Part shown: one piece after another, positions 51,647 to 60,855 of the stretch
Layout of the letters: the number at the start of each line of letters is the position of its first letter
Position numbering within the stretch: position 1 is the first letter of the stretch
From: Pseudomonas tremae
Lineage (GTDB): Bacteria > Pseudomonadota > Gammaproteobacteria > Pseudomonadales > Pseudomonadaceae
NCBI RefSeq assembly: GCF_001401155.1
Contig: NZ_LJRO01000446.1
Span: 1-61,397 of the forward strand
DNA length: 61,397 nt
Direction of reading: 5' to 3'
Notes under the pieces: model-generated
What the model saw: only the letters and a program-made list of their open reading frames with translations
The model's database searches: none
Told to the model about the DNA's origin: nothing
Position numbers and translations under genes: made by a program

Positions 51647-53569
51647 ATGCCAACTATTACTCTTCCCGACGGCAGTCAACGTTCATTCGATCATGCGGTT
51701 TCCGTAGCCGATGTCGCGCTTTCAATCGGCGCAGGGCTGGCCAAGGCCACCGTTGCCGGTAAAGTCGACGGTAAGCTCGTCGATGCCTGCGACCTGATCG
51801 AAAACGATGCCAGCCTGCAGATCATCACCCCCAAGGATCAGGAAGGACTGGAAATCATCCGTCACTCTTGCGCCCACCTGGTCGGGCATGCGGTCAAGCA
51901 GTTGTATCCGACTGCAAAAATGGTCATCGGCCCGGTGATCGATGACGGCTTTTATTACGATATCGCCTATGAGCGCCCGTTCACGCCTGATGACATGGCG
52001 GCGATCGAGCAGCGCATGCAGCAGCTGATCGAGAAAGATTACGACGTCATCAAGAAAGTCACGCCGCGCGCCGAAGTGATCGAGGTATTTACCGCCCGTC
52101 ACGAAGACTACAAGCTGCGCCTGGTCGAAGACATGCCGAACGAGCAGGCGATGGGCTTGTATTACCACGAAGAATACGTCGACATGTGCCGCGGTCCGCA
52201 CGTGCCGAATACGCGCTTCCTGAAATCCTTCAAGCTGACCAAGCTGTCCGGTGCCTACTGGCGCGGCGATGCCAAGAATGAGCAATTGCAGCGTATCTAC
52301 GGCACCGCCTGGGCAGACAAGAAGCAACTGGCTGCCTACATCCTGCGCATTGAAGAAGCCGAAAAGCGCGACCATCGCAAGATCGGCAAGCGTCTTGGCC
52401 TGTTCCATACCCAGGAAGAAGCGCCGGGCATGGTCTTCTGGCATCCGCAGGGCTGGACCCTGTATCAGGTGCTTGAGCAGTACATGCGTAAGGTGCAGCG
52501 TGAGAATGGTTACCTCGAGATCAAGACTCCGCAAGTGGTCGATCGCTCGCTCTGGGAAAAATCAGGGCACTGGGCCAACTACGCCGACAACATGTTCACT
52601 ACCGAGTCCGAAAACCGCGATTACGCCATCAAGCCGATGAACTGCCCTTGCCACGTGCAGGTGTTCAATCAGGGCCTGAAGAGCTACCGCGAGCTGCCGA
52701 TGCGCCTGGCCGAGTTCGGTGCCTGTCACCGTAACGAGCCGTCGGGTGCCCTGCACGGCATCATGCGTGTGCGCGGGTTCACTCAGGACGACGCGCATAT
52801 CTTCTGCACCGAAGATCAGATGCAGGCCGAGTCCGCCGCATTCATCAAGCTGACGCTCGATGTCTATGCCGATTTTGGCTTCAAGGACATCGAACTCAAG
52901 CTATCCACCCGTCCTGAAAAGCGTGTGGGTTCCGACGAATTGTGGGATCGTGCCGAGTCGGCTTTGGCCTCTGCGCTTGACAGCGCTGGCCTGCCTTACG
53001 ATCTGCAGCCTGGTGAAGGCGCGTTCTACGGTCCGAAAATCGAGTTTTCACTCAAGGACTGCCTTGGTCGGGTTTGGCAGTGCGGCACGCTGCAGCTGGA
53101 CTTCAATCTGCCAATCCGCCTGAACGCCGAATACGTTTCCGAAGACAACAGTCGCAAGAATCCGGTCATGTTGCACCGTGCGATTCTCGGTTCCTTCGAG
53201 CGTTTCATCGGTATTCTGATCGAGCATTATGAAGGCGCGTTTCCGGCGTGGCTGGCGCCGACGCAGGCAGTGATCATGAATATCACTGACAAACAGGCCG
53301 ATTTTGCCCTTGAAGTGGAAAAAACTCTGGCCGAAAGCGGGTTTCGTGCCAAGTCCGACTTGAGAAATGAAAAGATCGGCTTTAAAATCCGTGAGCATAC
53401 TTTGCTCAAGGTTCCTTATCTCCTCGTGATTGGAGATCGGGAGGTTGAAATGCAAACTGTCGCTGTGCGTACACGTGAAGGCGCTGACCTTGGTTCGATG
53501 CCGATCGCCCAATTCGCTGAATTTCTCGCACAAGCGGTTTCCCGGCGTGGTCGCCAAGATACGGAGTAA
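51647..53569 (+). CDS. thrS: Threonyl-tRNA synthetase
   Basis: 640 residues. It has a TGS domain (PTITLPDGSQRSFDHAVSV), an editing domain with HxxxH (HSCAHLVGHAVKQL), a class II catalytic core with the motif 2 loop (FGACHRNEPSGALHGIMRVRGFTQDD) and the zinc-site Cys in MNCPCHVQVF, and an anticodon-binding C terminus. The ATG at 51647 follows AGGAGAGGA; the frame is open 11 codons further up, but that part forms the leader hairpin. First gene of the translation cluster. Confidence 0.97.
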   Translation: MPTITLPDGSQRSFDHAVSVADVALSIGAGLAKATVAGKVDGKLVDACDLIENDASLQIITPKDQEGLEIIRHSCAHLVGHAVKQLYPTAKMVIGPVIDDGFYYDIAYERPFTPDDMAAIEQRMQQLIEKDYDVIKKVTPRAEVIEVFTARHEDYKLRLVEDMPNEQAMGLYYHEEYVDMCRGPHVPNTRFLKSFKLTKLSGAYWRGDAKNEQLQRIYGTAWADKKQLAAYILRIEEAEKRDHRKIGKRLGLFHTQEEAPGMVFWHPQGWTLYQVLEQYMRKVQRENGYLEIKTPQVVDRSLWEKSGHWANYADNMFTTESENRDYAIKPMNCPCHVQVFNQGLKSYRELPMRLAEFGACHRNEPSGALHGIMRVRGFTQDDAHIFCTEDQMQAESAAFIKLTLDVYADFGFKDIELKLSTRPEKRVGSDELWDRAESALASALDSAGLPYDLQPGEGAFYGPKIEFSLKDCLGRVWQCGTLQLDFNLPIRLNAEYVSEDNSRKNPVMLHRAILGSFERFIGILIEHYEGAFPAWLAPTQAVIMNITDKQADFALEVEKTLAESGFRAKSDLRNEKIGFKIREHTLLKVPYLLVIGDREVEMQTVAVRTREGADLGSMPIAQFAEFLAQAVSRRGRQDTE

Positions 53570-54120
53570 TTATTATTAAGCGTGAAATGAGACAAGATAA
53601 ACGAGCTGCACCCAAGGCCCCGATCAATGAAAATATCTCGGCCCGCGAGGTTCGTTTAATTGGCGCTGACGGCGAGCAGATTGGCATCGTCTCGATTGAT
53701 GAAGCGCTTCGTATAGCCGAAGAGGCGAAGCTGGATCTGGTAGAGATTTCTGCCGACGCACTTCCTCCGGTCTGCCGTGTGATGGATTACGGCAAATCGA
53801 TCTTCGAGAAGAAGAAGCAGGTTGCTGCAGCGAAGAAAAACCAGAAGCAGATCCAGGTTAAAGAAATCAAGTTTCGTCCAGGGACGGAGGAAGGGGATTA
53901 CCAGGTAAAACTACGCAACCTGGTACGTTTCCTGAGTGACGGGGACAGGGCCAAGGTATCGTTAAGATTCCGCGGTCGTGAGATGGCCCACCAGGAGCTG
54001 GGTATGGAGCTGTTGAAGCGGGTTGAAGGTGACTTGCTCGAATACGGTTCCGTCGAACAGCATCCTAAGATGGAAGGACGCCAGCTGATCATGGTCATCG
54101 CCCCGAAAAAGAAGAAATAA
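53569..54120 (+). CDS. infC: Translation initiation factor IF-3
   Basis: 183 residues beginning at one of three ATT codons (53569, 53572, 53575) and continuing KREMRQDKRAAPKAPINENI. IF-3 characteristically starts with AUU, which allows it to repress its own translation by discriminating against non-standard starts. The first ATG (53587) would cut off conserved residues. The N domain (EVRLIGADGEQIGIVSIDEAL), Lys-rich linker and C domain (KEIKFRPGTEEGDYQVKLRNL) are complete. If 53569 is used it overlaps the thrS stop by one base; GGAG at 53563-53566 suits the second or third ATT better. Confidence 0.93.
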   Translation: MIIKREMRQDKRAAPKAPINENISAREVRLIGADGEQIGIVSIDEALRIAEEAKLDLVEISADALPPVCRVMDYGKSIFEKKKQVAAAKKNQKQIQVKEIKFRPGTEEGDYQVKLRNLVRFLSDGDRAKVSLRFRGREMAHQELGMELLKRVEGDLLEYGSVEQHPKMEGRQLIMVIAPKKKK

Positions 54121-54180
54121 CCACCAGGGCACGGCAGGCCTTGCGGTTATATTTATCAACTGAATGCGGAGTATCCGAAC

Positions 54181-54375
54181 ATGCCAAAGATGAAGACTAA
54201 AAGTGGTGCAGCTAAGCGGTTTTTGAAAACTGCTAACGGCATCAAGCACAAACACGCTTTCAAGAGCCACATCCTGACCAAAATGTCGACAAAGCGTAAG
54301 CGTCAACTGCGCGGTAGCAGCTTGCTGCATCCGTCTGACGTGGCAAAAGTCGAGCGCATGCTGCGCCTTCGTTAA
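54181..54375 (+). CDS. rpmI: Ribosomal protein L35
   Basis: 64 residues, PKMKTKSGAAKRFLKTANG at the start, the L35 signature, very basic. Lies between infC and rplT as in most bacteria. GGAG precedes the ATG. Expression is expected to follow L20 repression as in other gammaproteobacteria, but I could not assign the operator. Confidence 0.97.
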   Translation: MPKMKTKSGAAKRFLKTANGIKHKHAFKSHILTKMSTKRKRQLRGSSLLHPSDVAKVERMLRLR

Positions 54376-54404
54376 TTTTGATCAAGATATAGAGGAAGTA
54401 ACTC

Positions 54405-54761
54405 ATGGCTCGTGTAAAGCGTGGCGTCATTGCCCGTAAGCGTCACAAAAAAATTCTGAAACTTGCAAAAGGCTACTACGGCGCGCGTTCACGCGTATTC
54501 CGTGTTGCCAAGCAAGCGGTAATCAAGGCAGGCCAATACGCCTACCGTGACCGTCGTCAGAAAAAACGTCAGTTCCGCGCTCTGTGGATCGCTCGTATCA
54601 ATGCTGGTGCTCGTGTTAACGGTCTGTCCTACAGCCGTTTCATTGCCGGCCTGAAAAAAGCGTCCATCGAGATCGACCGTAAGGTTCTGGCTGATCTGGC
54701 AGTGAACGAAAAAGCGGCGTTTGCTGCGATTGTCGAGAAAGCTAAAGCCACTTTGGCCTAA
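54405..54761 (+). CDS. rplT: Ribosomal protein L20
   Basis: 118 residues, [19 protein letters not shown] at the start and the L20 motif [26 protein letters not shown]. It has a role in early 50S assembly and is the repressor of rpmI-rplT in E. coli. A strong terminator follows before pheS. Confidence 0.97.
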
Positions 54762-54812
54762 GTCCCCGACAATCACTGGTTCCGGTCTCCGGGGTTGGTG
54801 TTAAACGTCATA

Positions 54813-54847
54813 AATAGGGGAAGAGCCTAAAGCTCTTCCCCTATTTT
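54813..54847 (+). terminator. Strong terminator between rplT and pheS (attenuator candidate)
   Basis: AATAGGGGAAGAGC pairs perfectly with GCTCTTCCCCTATT around CTAAA, and a T tract follows. It ends only 17 bases before the pheS ATG. There is no room for a separate promoter after it, so pheST RNA must pass through this hairpin. Confidence 0.88.
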
Positions 54848-54864
54848 GTATCTGGAGTCTGTAC

Positions 54865-55881
54865 ATGGAAAACCTGGACGCGCTGGTCGCTCAAGCTCTT
54901 GAGGCTGTGCAAGGCGCCGAAGATATCAATGCCCTGGAGCAAATCCGGGTTCACTACCTCGGCAAGAAAGGCGAGTTGACTCAGGTGATGAAGACCTTGG
55001 GGAACCTGCCCGCTGAAGAGCGTCCGCAAGTCGGCGCGCTGATCAACGTTGCCAAGGAGCGTGTCACAGAGGTCCTCAATGCGCGCAAGGCGTCGTTCGA
55101 GCAGGCAGACCTTACTGCCAGACTCGCCGCCGAATGCATCGACGTGACCCTGCCGGGCCGTGGTCAGACCTCCGGTGGTCTGCACCCGATCACCCGTACT
55201 CTGGAACGCATCGAGCAGTTCTTCACACACATTGGCTACGGCATTGCCGAAGGCCCGGAAGTCGAAGACGACTACCACAACTTCGAGGCGCTCAACATCC
55301 CTGGCCATCACCCGGCCCGGTCGATGCATGACACCTTCTATTTCAATGCGAACATGCTGTTGCGCACCCATACCTCGCCGGTACAGGTCCGCACCATGGA
55401 ATCGCAGCAGCCGCCGATCCGCATTGTCTGCCCTGGCCGTGTGTACCGCAGCGACTCCGATATTACCCACTCGCCGATGTTCCACCAGATCGAAGGTCTG
55501 CTGGTTGATCGCGACATCAATTTTGCTGACCTGAAAGGCACCATCGAAGAGTTTCTGCGGGTGTTCTTCGAAAAAGAACTGGCCGTGCGCTTCCGTCCTT
55601 CGTATTTCCCGTTCACCGAGCCTTCGGCAGAAGTGGATATGGAATGCGTGATGTGCAGTGGCAAAGGCTGCCGTGTCTGCAAACATACCGGCTGGCTGGA
55701 AGTCATGGGCTGCGGCATGGTTCACCCCAACGTCCTGCGCATGTCCGGCATCGACCCTGAAGAGTTTCAGGGTTTCGCGTTCGGCATGGGTGTAGAGCGT
55801 CTGGCCATGCTGCGTTACGGCGTCAATGATTTGCGCCTGTTCTTCGACAACGATCTGCGGTTCCTCGCGCAATTTCGCTAA
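54865..55881 (+). CDS. pheS: Phenylalanyl-tRNA synthetase alpha subunit
   Basis: 338 residues. It has an N-terminal coiled coil that contacts tRNA, then the class II catalytic core: HPITRTLERIEQFFTHIGYG (motif 1), the motif 2 region near RVYRSDSDITHSPMFHQIEG and GFAFGMGVERLAMLRYG (motif 3). It forms a heterotetramer with PheT, 28 bases downstream. GGAG precedes the ATG. Confidence 0.97.
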   Translation: MENLDALVAQALEAVQGAEDINALEQIRVHYLGKKGELTQVMKTLGNLPAEERPQVGALINVAKERVTEVLNARKASFEQADLTARLAAECIDVTLPGRGQTSGGLHPITRTLERIEQFFTHIGYGIAEGPEVEDDYHNFEALNIPGHHPARSMHDTFYFNANMLLRTHTSPVQVRTMESQQPPIRIVCPGRVYRSDSDITHSPMFHQIEGLLVDRDINFADLKGTIEEFLRVFFEKELAVRFRPSYFPFTEPSAEVDMECVMCSGKGCRVCKHTGWLEVMGCGMVHPNVLRMSGIDPEEFQGFAFGMGVERLAMLRYGVNDLRLFFDNDLRFLAQFR

Positions 55882-55909
55882 GTCGTAACGAACCTTTCAG
55901 GAGAGCAGG

Positions 55910-58288
55910 ATGAAATTCAGTGAACAATGGCTGCGCGGCTGGGTAAGCCCGCAGGTTTCTCGCGACGAGCTGGTTGCTCGTCTGTCGATGGCCGGTCTTG
56001 AGGTTGACAGCGTGACGCTGGCCGCCGGCGTTTTCACCGGCGTAGTGGTGGGCGAGGTGCTGAGCACCGAGCAGCACCCTGATGCCGACAAGCTTCGCGT
56101 GTGCCAGGTCAGCAATGGCAGCGAAACCTTTCAGGTCGTCTGCGGTGCGCCAAACGTGCGCCCGGGCCTGAAAATCCCGTTCGCCATGATCGGTGCCGAG
56201 CTGCCGGGCGACTTCAAGATCAAGAAAGCCAAACTGCGTGGCGTCGAGTCCAACGGCATGCTGTGTTCCGCTGCCGAATTGCAGGCCGGTGAAGGCAATG
56301 ATGGCCTGATGGAGCTGGCGGCTGATGCGCCGGTCGGTCAGGACATTCGTGTCTATCTGGGCCTAGACGACGCCAGCATCGAAGTTGATCTGACCCCCAA
56401 TCGGGGCGACTGCCTGTCAGTGGCTGGCCTGGCTCGTGAAGTAGGCGCGCTGTACGCCGCTGAAGTGGCGCGTCCGCAGGTTGCCGCTGTTGCAGCTGTG
56501 CATGATGAGGTACGTCCGGTCGAAGTATTGGCGCCGGCTGCCTGCCCGCGCTATCTGGGTCGCGTTATTCGTAATGTCGACCTGTCGCGTCCGACTCCGC
56601 TGTGGATGGTCGAGCGCCTGCGTCGCTCCGACGTACGCAGCATCGACGCGGCTGTCGATATCACCAACTATGTGATGCTGGAACTGGGTCAGCCTCTGCA
56701 TGCGTTCGATTTGGCTGAAATCAATGGCGGGATCCGCGTTCGCATGGCCGAGGAGGGCGAGAAGCTCGTTCTGCTCGACGGTCAGGAAGTCAGCCTGCGT
56801 GCTGACACACTGGTCATCGCCGACCACCAGCGCGCATTGGCTATTGCCGGCGTGATGGGTGGCGAACACAGCGGCGTGACGTCAGGGACCCGCGATATCT
56901 TCCTGGAAAGCGCGTTCTTCGACACCATCTCGGTAGCTGGCAAGGCGCGTTCCTACGGCCTACACACCGATGCCTCGCATCGTTTTGAGCGTGGCGTTGA
57001 CTGGCAACTGGCCCGTGAAGCCATGGAGCGCGCCACCGGCCTGCTGCTGGAAATCACTGGTGGCGAAGTCGGCCCTGTAATTGAAGTGACCAGCGAGCAG
57101 CACCTGCCTTCGATTGCGCCGGTTACGTTGCGCGCCAGCCGAGTCGAGCAGATGCTCGGTCTGGTTATTGAAAACGCTGAAATAGAACGGCTGCTGACGG
57201 GGCTTGGCCTGACAGTGTCTGCCGAAACCGATGGTCAGTGGCGTGTCGACGTGCCAAGTCATCGTTTCGACATCAGCCTTGAAGTCGATCTGATCGAAGA
57301 GCTGGCGCGTCTGTACGGCTACAACCGTCTGCCGGTTCGATACCCGCAAGCCCGTCTGGCACCTCAAGCCAAGGCCGAGGCCAAAGGCGATCTGCCAGAG
57401 CTGCGTCGTCTGCTGGTTGCTCGCGGTTATCAGGAAGCGATCACCTACAGCTTCATCGACCCGAAATGGTTCGAACTGTTTACTCCAGGTGCCAAACCTC
57501 TGCTGCTGGCCAATCCCATCTCCAATGACATGGCCGCCATGCGCGCCTCTTTGTGGCCCGGTCTGGTGAAAGCTCTGCAGCACAACCTGAATCGTCAGCA
57601 GGATCGCGTTCGCATGTTCGAAAGCGGTCTGCGCTTCGTCGGTCAGCTTGATGGCTTGAAACAAGAGCCGATGTTGGCAGGTGTGGTGTGCGGCAGCCGC
57701 CTGCCGGAAGGCTGGGCACAAGGTCGCGATGCGGTCGATTTTTTCGACGTCAAGGCCGATGTCGAAGCGGTTTTGGGTTTTGCCGGCGCGCTGGGGGAGT
57801 TCACTTTCACGCCGGGCCAGCATCCTGCCTTGCATCCAGGCCAGACTGCACGCATCGAGCGCGATGGTCGTGAAGTCGGCTTCCTGGGCGCCATCCACCC
57901 TGAGTTGTCAAAAAACCTGGGTCTGGATCGTCCGGTGTTTGTCTTCGAGCTGGTGCTGGCAGAAGTTTCGACAGGCCGTCTGCCGAAATTCCACGAGTTG
58001 TCGCGCTTCCCTGAAGTGCGTCGTGACCTGGCGTTGCTGGCCGATCGTGACGTTTCAGCCAGTGCCGTCATGGACGTAATCCGTGAAAATGCAGGCGAGT
58101 GGCTCACAGACCTCAGGTTATTTGATGTTTACCAGGGTAAAGGCATTGATCCACATAGAAAAAGCCTCGCAGTCGGCTTGACCTGGCAGCATCCATCGCG
58201 CACTCTTAATGACGATGAGGTAAACGCAACGACACTTGCTATCCTCACCTCGCTAGAGGAGAGGTTAAACGCCACGTTAAGGAAGTAG
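55910..58288 (+). CDS. pheT: Phenylalanyl-tRNA synthetase beta subunit
   Basis: 792 residues with the usual domain order. A tRNA-binding OB domain (EVLSTEQHPDADKLRVCQV) is followed by the B3/B4 editing domain (DLTPNRGDCLSVAGLAREV, HAFDLAEINGGIRV), the B5 domain and a C-terminal FDX-ACB anticodon-binding domain (LPKFHELSRFPEVRRDLALL). Pairs with PheS; ihfA follows after three bases, as in E. coli. Confidence 0.97.
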   Translation: MKFSEQWLRGWVSPQVSRDELVARLSMAGLEVDSVTLAAGVFTGVVVGEVLSTEQHPDADKLRVCQVSNGSETFQVVCGAPNVRPGLKIPFAMIGAELPGDFKIKKAKLRGVESNGMLCSAAELQAGEGNDGLMELAADAPVGQDIRVYLGLDDASIEVDLTPNRGDCLSVAGLAREVGALYAAEVARPQVAAVAAVHDEVRPVEVLAPAACPRYLGRVIRNVDLSRPTPLWMVERLRRSDVRSIDAAVDITNYVMLELGQPLHAFDLAEINGGIRVRMAEEGEKLVLLDGQEVSLRADTLVIADHQRALAIAGVMGGEHSGVTSGTRDIFLESAFFDTISVAGKARSYGLHTDASHRFERGVDWQLAREAMERATGLLLEITGGEVGPVIEVTSEQHLPSIAPVTLRASRVEQMLGLVIENAEIERLLTGLGLTVSAETDGQWRVDVPSHRFDISLEVDLIEELARLYGYNRLPVRYPQARLAPQAKAEAKGDLPELRRLLVARGYQEAITYSFIDPKWFELFTPGAKPLLLANPISNDMAAMRASLWPGLVKALQHNLNRQQDRVRMFESGLRFVGQLDGLKQEPMLAGVVCGSRLPEGWAQGRDAVDFFDVKADVEAVLGFAGALGEFTFTPGQHPALHPGQTARIERDGREVGFLGAIHPELSKNLGLDRPVFVFELVLAEVSTGRLPKFHELSRFPEVRRDLALLADRDVSASAVMDVIRENAGEWLTDLRLFDVYQGKGIDPHRKSLAVGLTWQHPSRTLNDDEVNATTLAILTSLEERLNATLRK

Positions 58289-58291
58289 CGT

Positions 58292-58594
58292 ATGGGGGCT
58301 CTGACGAAAGCTGAGATGGCCGAACGTCTGTACGAAGAGCTGGGCCTGAATAAACGGGAAGCCAAGGAATTGGTCGAACTGTTTTTTGAAGAAATCAGGC
58401 ACGCTCTGGAAGATAACGAGCAGGTGAAGTTGTCAGGTTTTGGCAACTTCGACCTTCGAGACAAGCGCCAGCGGCCTGGGAGAAATCCAAAGACCGGTGA
58501 AGAGATTCCAATTACGGCGCGCCGTGTGGTCACCTTTCGTCCAGGGCAGAAGTTGAAAGCCCGAGTTGAGGCATATGCTGGAACCAAGTCATAA
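58292..58594 (+). CDS. ihfA: Integration host factor alpha subunit
   Basis: 100 residues of the HU/IHF family: ALTKAEMAERLYEELGLNKREAKELVELFFEEI, and the DNA-inserting arm GRNPKTGEEIPITARRVVTFRPGQKLK with the intercalating Pro. It bends DNA as a heterodimer with IhfB. The last 20 bases overlap the next gene. Confidence 0.97.
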   Translation: MGALTKAEMAERLYEELGLNKREAKELVELFFEEIRHALEDNEQVKLSGFGNFDLRDKRQRPGRNPKTGEEIPITARRVVTFRPGQKLKARVEAYAGTKS

Positions 58595-58931
58595 CGACGA
58601 GCTGCCGCCCATCCCAGGCAAACGCTACTTCACCATCGGTGAGGTCAGCGAGCTCTGCGCGGTAAAACCGCACGTTCTGCGTTATTGGGAGCAGGAGTTT
58701 CCTCAACTCAACCCCGTCAAGCGACGCGGAAACCGCCGTTATTATCAGCGTCAGGACGTGCTGATGATCCGTCAGATCCGCGGGCTGCTCTACGATCAGG
58801 GCTTCACCATCGGTGGCGCCCGACTTCGCCTTACCACCGGAGAACCGAAAGACGATACCCAGCAGTACAAGCAGATGATTAGGGAGATGATTGCCGAGCT
58901 GGAAGACGTACTGGTCATGCTCAAGGCGTAA
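58575..58931 (+). CDS. MerR family transcriptional regulator
   Basis: 118 residues. The winged helix-turn-helix YFTIGEVSELCAVKPHVLRYWEQEFPQL NPVKRRGNRRYYQ is followed by a short dimerisation helix (MIREMIAELEDVLVML). It has no metal-binding Cys and no effector domain, the form commonly found behind ihfA in gammaproteobacteria. The ATG at 58575 lies inside ihfA (20-base overlap). Confidence 0.9.
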   Translation: MLEPSHNDELPPIPGKRYFTIGEVSELCAVKPHVLRYWEQEFPQLNPVKRRGNRRYYQRQDVLMIRQIRGLLYDQGFTIGGARLRLTTGEPKDDTQQYKQMIREMIAELEDVLVMLKA

Positions 58932-59019
58932 TTGATCAGCCAGGATACTTCCAAAATTCAAATGCTTAGGGTATATTTCTCAACGTTTTCGCAAGTTGCA
59001 AAACAGATACACGCCTAGT

Positions 59020-59096
59020 CGGGGCGTAGCGCAGTCCGGTAGCGCACTAGCATGGGGTGCTAGGGGTCGAGTGTTCGAATCACTCCGTCCCGACCA
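59020..59096 (+). tRNA. tRNA-Pro (anticodon GGG)
   Basis: 77 bases folding into a cloverleaf: acceptor CGGGGCG with CGTCCCG, anticodon arm CTAGC-ATGGGGT-GCTAG with GGG at the centre, T arm GAGTG-TTCGAAT-CACTC, and an encoded CCA end. It reads CCC and CCU proline codons. An integrase gene pointing toward it lies downstream, so its 3' end is the probable attachment site. Confidence 0.95.
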
Positions 59097-59105
59097 TATT
59101 TTGTT

Positions 59106-59142
59106 AAGGGGATCAGTCACTTACGGTGCTGATCCTCTTTTT
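59106..59142 (+). terminator. Terminator of the tRNA-Pro transcript
   Basis: AGGGGATCAG (59107-59116) pairs with CTGATCCTCT (59129-59138) with one G-T pair, followed by a T run. It lies ten bases after the tRNA. Confidence 0.8.
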
Positions 59143-59173
59143 AATTTCCGGCCTGCGCAAAACTTGCGCAAAA

Positions 59174-60287
59174 CTAATTCGAAAACTGGCTGATGTCGAG
59201 GTCGGGAACTGCCTCTGACCAGACGATTTCGGCGTGGTCTTTCTGGTAGTTTTTCGTCATGTCCTCGCTCGCATGCCCTGCGATCTTTTGCCCGTCCTTT
59301 CCGGCTTTCTTGTATAGGTGCAGCGACAGTGCCCGCACTTCATGAAAGCCCGGCATTTCCTCGTCACTCCAATCCGCGTAGCACCCAGCATCCTCTCGCG
59401 CTGCCTTGAACGCGCGTGTCAAATATCGCTCTTCGATCTTCGTCCAGTTGTCCTTGGTCTGGGCCTGCTTTTGCTTCAGGCGCTCCGGGCGCCGGTGAAC
59501 GAGATAGGGCGAAGCCACGTTGTCCCGGCACCGACTGATGACAGCCTGCAACTCTGGCGTCACTCGGAATCGAATCCAGGCTGCGTCACTGGCCTTGGCC
59601 GTCTTCTGCTGGATGACATACAGAAAGCCTTCCCGCACGTCCTCAAACTTCATGTCCAAAATGTCGGTTCGGCGCTGGGCTGTGATCAGTGCCAGATCGA
59701 TCGCGTTCCGTAGCCAGGTCGGCGACTTCTCGCGAATCAGTTTCAGCCCCTCGACGGTATGGCGCTTGCGCTGTTTCTTTTCGATACGGTTGATGGTGCT
59801 GGCCGCAGGATTGTCCGGGCACAAGCCTTTAGCAGCGGCATGATTGAATATGTCGATGAGCAGAGCTCGGCACTGATTCGCGGTACGCGGCGTCAGTTCG
59901 TCGAGCATCACGGCAACCATGCGAATGCTGATCTGATCTACGGCCTTGCCTTCAAACGCTTTCCGGAATCGCCGAAAGTGAACCGCGTACAGCTGAAGCG
60001 TTCCTTTCGCCAGTTCCCTCGGCGGCAGCACGGTTTCTTCATAGTGATCAAGGAGGCCAGCAAACGATTCAGAGGTCACGCCCAGTACCGTTTCGACCAG
60101 ATCGGCCCCTGATGAATGCCAGATTCAGTTGCTTGGCCGCGTCGACCGCTTTGACTCGGTCGGTCCCAAACTGAAACCACTTGCCGTCAGTCGGCCTGCG
60201 ATATCGATAGGTTCCGCGCCGGTCGTCCATGTACAGATTCTGGGGCAGGCCCTTATTTGATTTGTTGCGCGGCCGGGGGACCATCAT
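59174..60287 (-). pseudogene. Tyrosine-recombinase integrase, frameshifted
   Basis: Two overlapping open frames make one integrase. The upstream piece (60287-60069, 72 codons; RPRNKSNKGLPQNLYMDDRR, KAVDAAKQLNLAF) is the arm-type DNA-binding N terminus. The second piece (60079-59174) carries the core-binding and catalytic domains: Arg in TAQRRTDIL, HxxR in FHEVRAL, His in AGHASED and Tyr in TKNYQKD. Reading the second frame back gives GADLVETVLGVTSESFAGLL, which continues the first protein directly; so one or two bases were lost or gained near the GGGG at about 60105. A sequencing error remains possible. Confidence 0.8.
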
Positions 60288-60496
60288 GCAGCTCCTTTCA
60301 ATACCATCGCTATCAGGTCATTTCCTGCTGCTTTGTTGTAGGCGGCCCAGTCGATATACCAGAGCTTGCCGATTTGCTCACCTGGGAGCTGGCCGTTGCG
60401 GATGTAATTTCGGATCGCTTGGGGGCACGGTGGCGTGCCGTTCTCGCCCCAGCGCCGACGCTGAAACTCACTGATCTTGATCAGCTCTTTTCTCAT
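60284..60496 (-). CDS. Excisionase-like small protein
   Basis: 70 residues, MRKELIKISEFQRRRWGENG at the start and PPCPQAIRNYIRNGQLPGEQIGKLWYIDW after it. This is the winged-helix pattern of phage excisionases and Xis-like directionality factors, which recognise the att arms. The ATG at 60496 is used. It is four bases from the integrase start and likely co-transcribed. Confidence 0.8.
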   Translation of the reverse strand: MRKELIKISEFQRRRWGENGTPPCPQAIRNYIRNGQLPGEQIGKLWYIDWAAYNKAAGNDLIAMVLKGAA

Positions 60497-60531
60497 TTCT
60501 TGGCTCCGGGCCGCGCTGGCGGCGGAAGGGG

Positions 60532-60855
60532 TTAATCGATCTGGTAATAGACGTAGCAGTCCACGCCTTGCTCTTGCAGCGACTTGTGCATCGCCTGCAC
60601 GCCAGCGCTGTGCTGGCTGCCTTGGCCCGGCCAAGGCGTAGCGAGGTGAATGCCCTGCCGGTGATGACCGTGCCGTTTCTGGACGTAGCCAGGCAGCTTG
60701 CTTATCGACGCTGCTCGCATGCCTGGGATTGGGATAACCACTCGATCAAGGTTGGCGCTGCCGCCATCGTTGGTGCATGCTGCTGCGGCTGCCTTACCGG
60801 CTTCAATGGCAATCGAGACCTTTGTGCCGAGCTCTGCAAGCTCCTCTTTGGTCAT
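60532..60855 (-). CDS. Phage-type hypothetical protein
   Basis: 107 residues (MTKEELAELGTKVSIAIEAG... YVYYQID). The first third is helical and the middle is rich in His and Pro. I do not recognise a domain. Its ATG overlaps the stop of the preceding gene (ATGA), typical of phage gene packing. Confidence 0.65.
   Translation of the reverse strand: MTKEELAELGTKVSIAIEAGKAAAAACTNDGGSANLDRVVIPIPGMRAASISKLPGYVQKRHGHHRQGIHLATPWPGQGSQHSAGVQAMHKSLQEQGVDCYVYYQID

Noticed and set aside
51451..51648. 65-codon ORF on the minus strand in the thrS leader
   Set aside because: It runs through the structured leader and has no protein-like character; the structure is better explained as RNA.
54841..55872. 343-codon ORF on the minus strand over pheS
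   Set aside because: Exact antisense of the essential pheS gene, no protein-like features.
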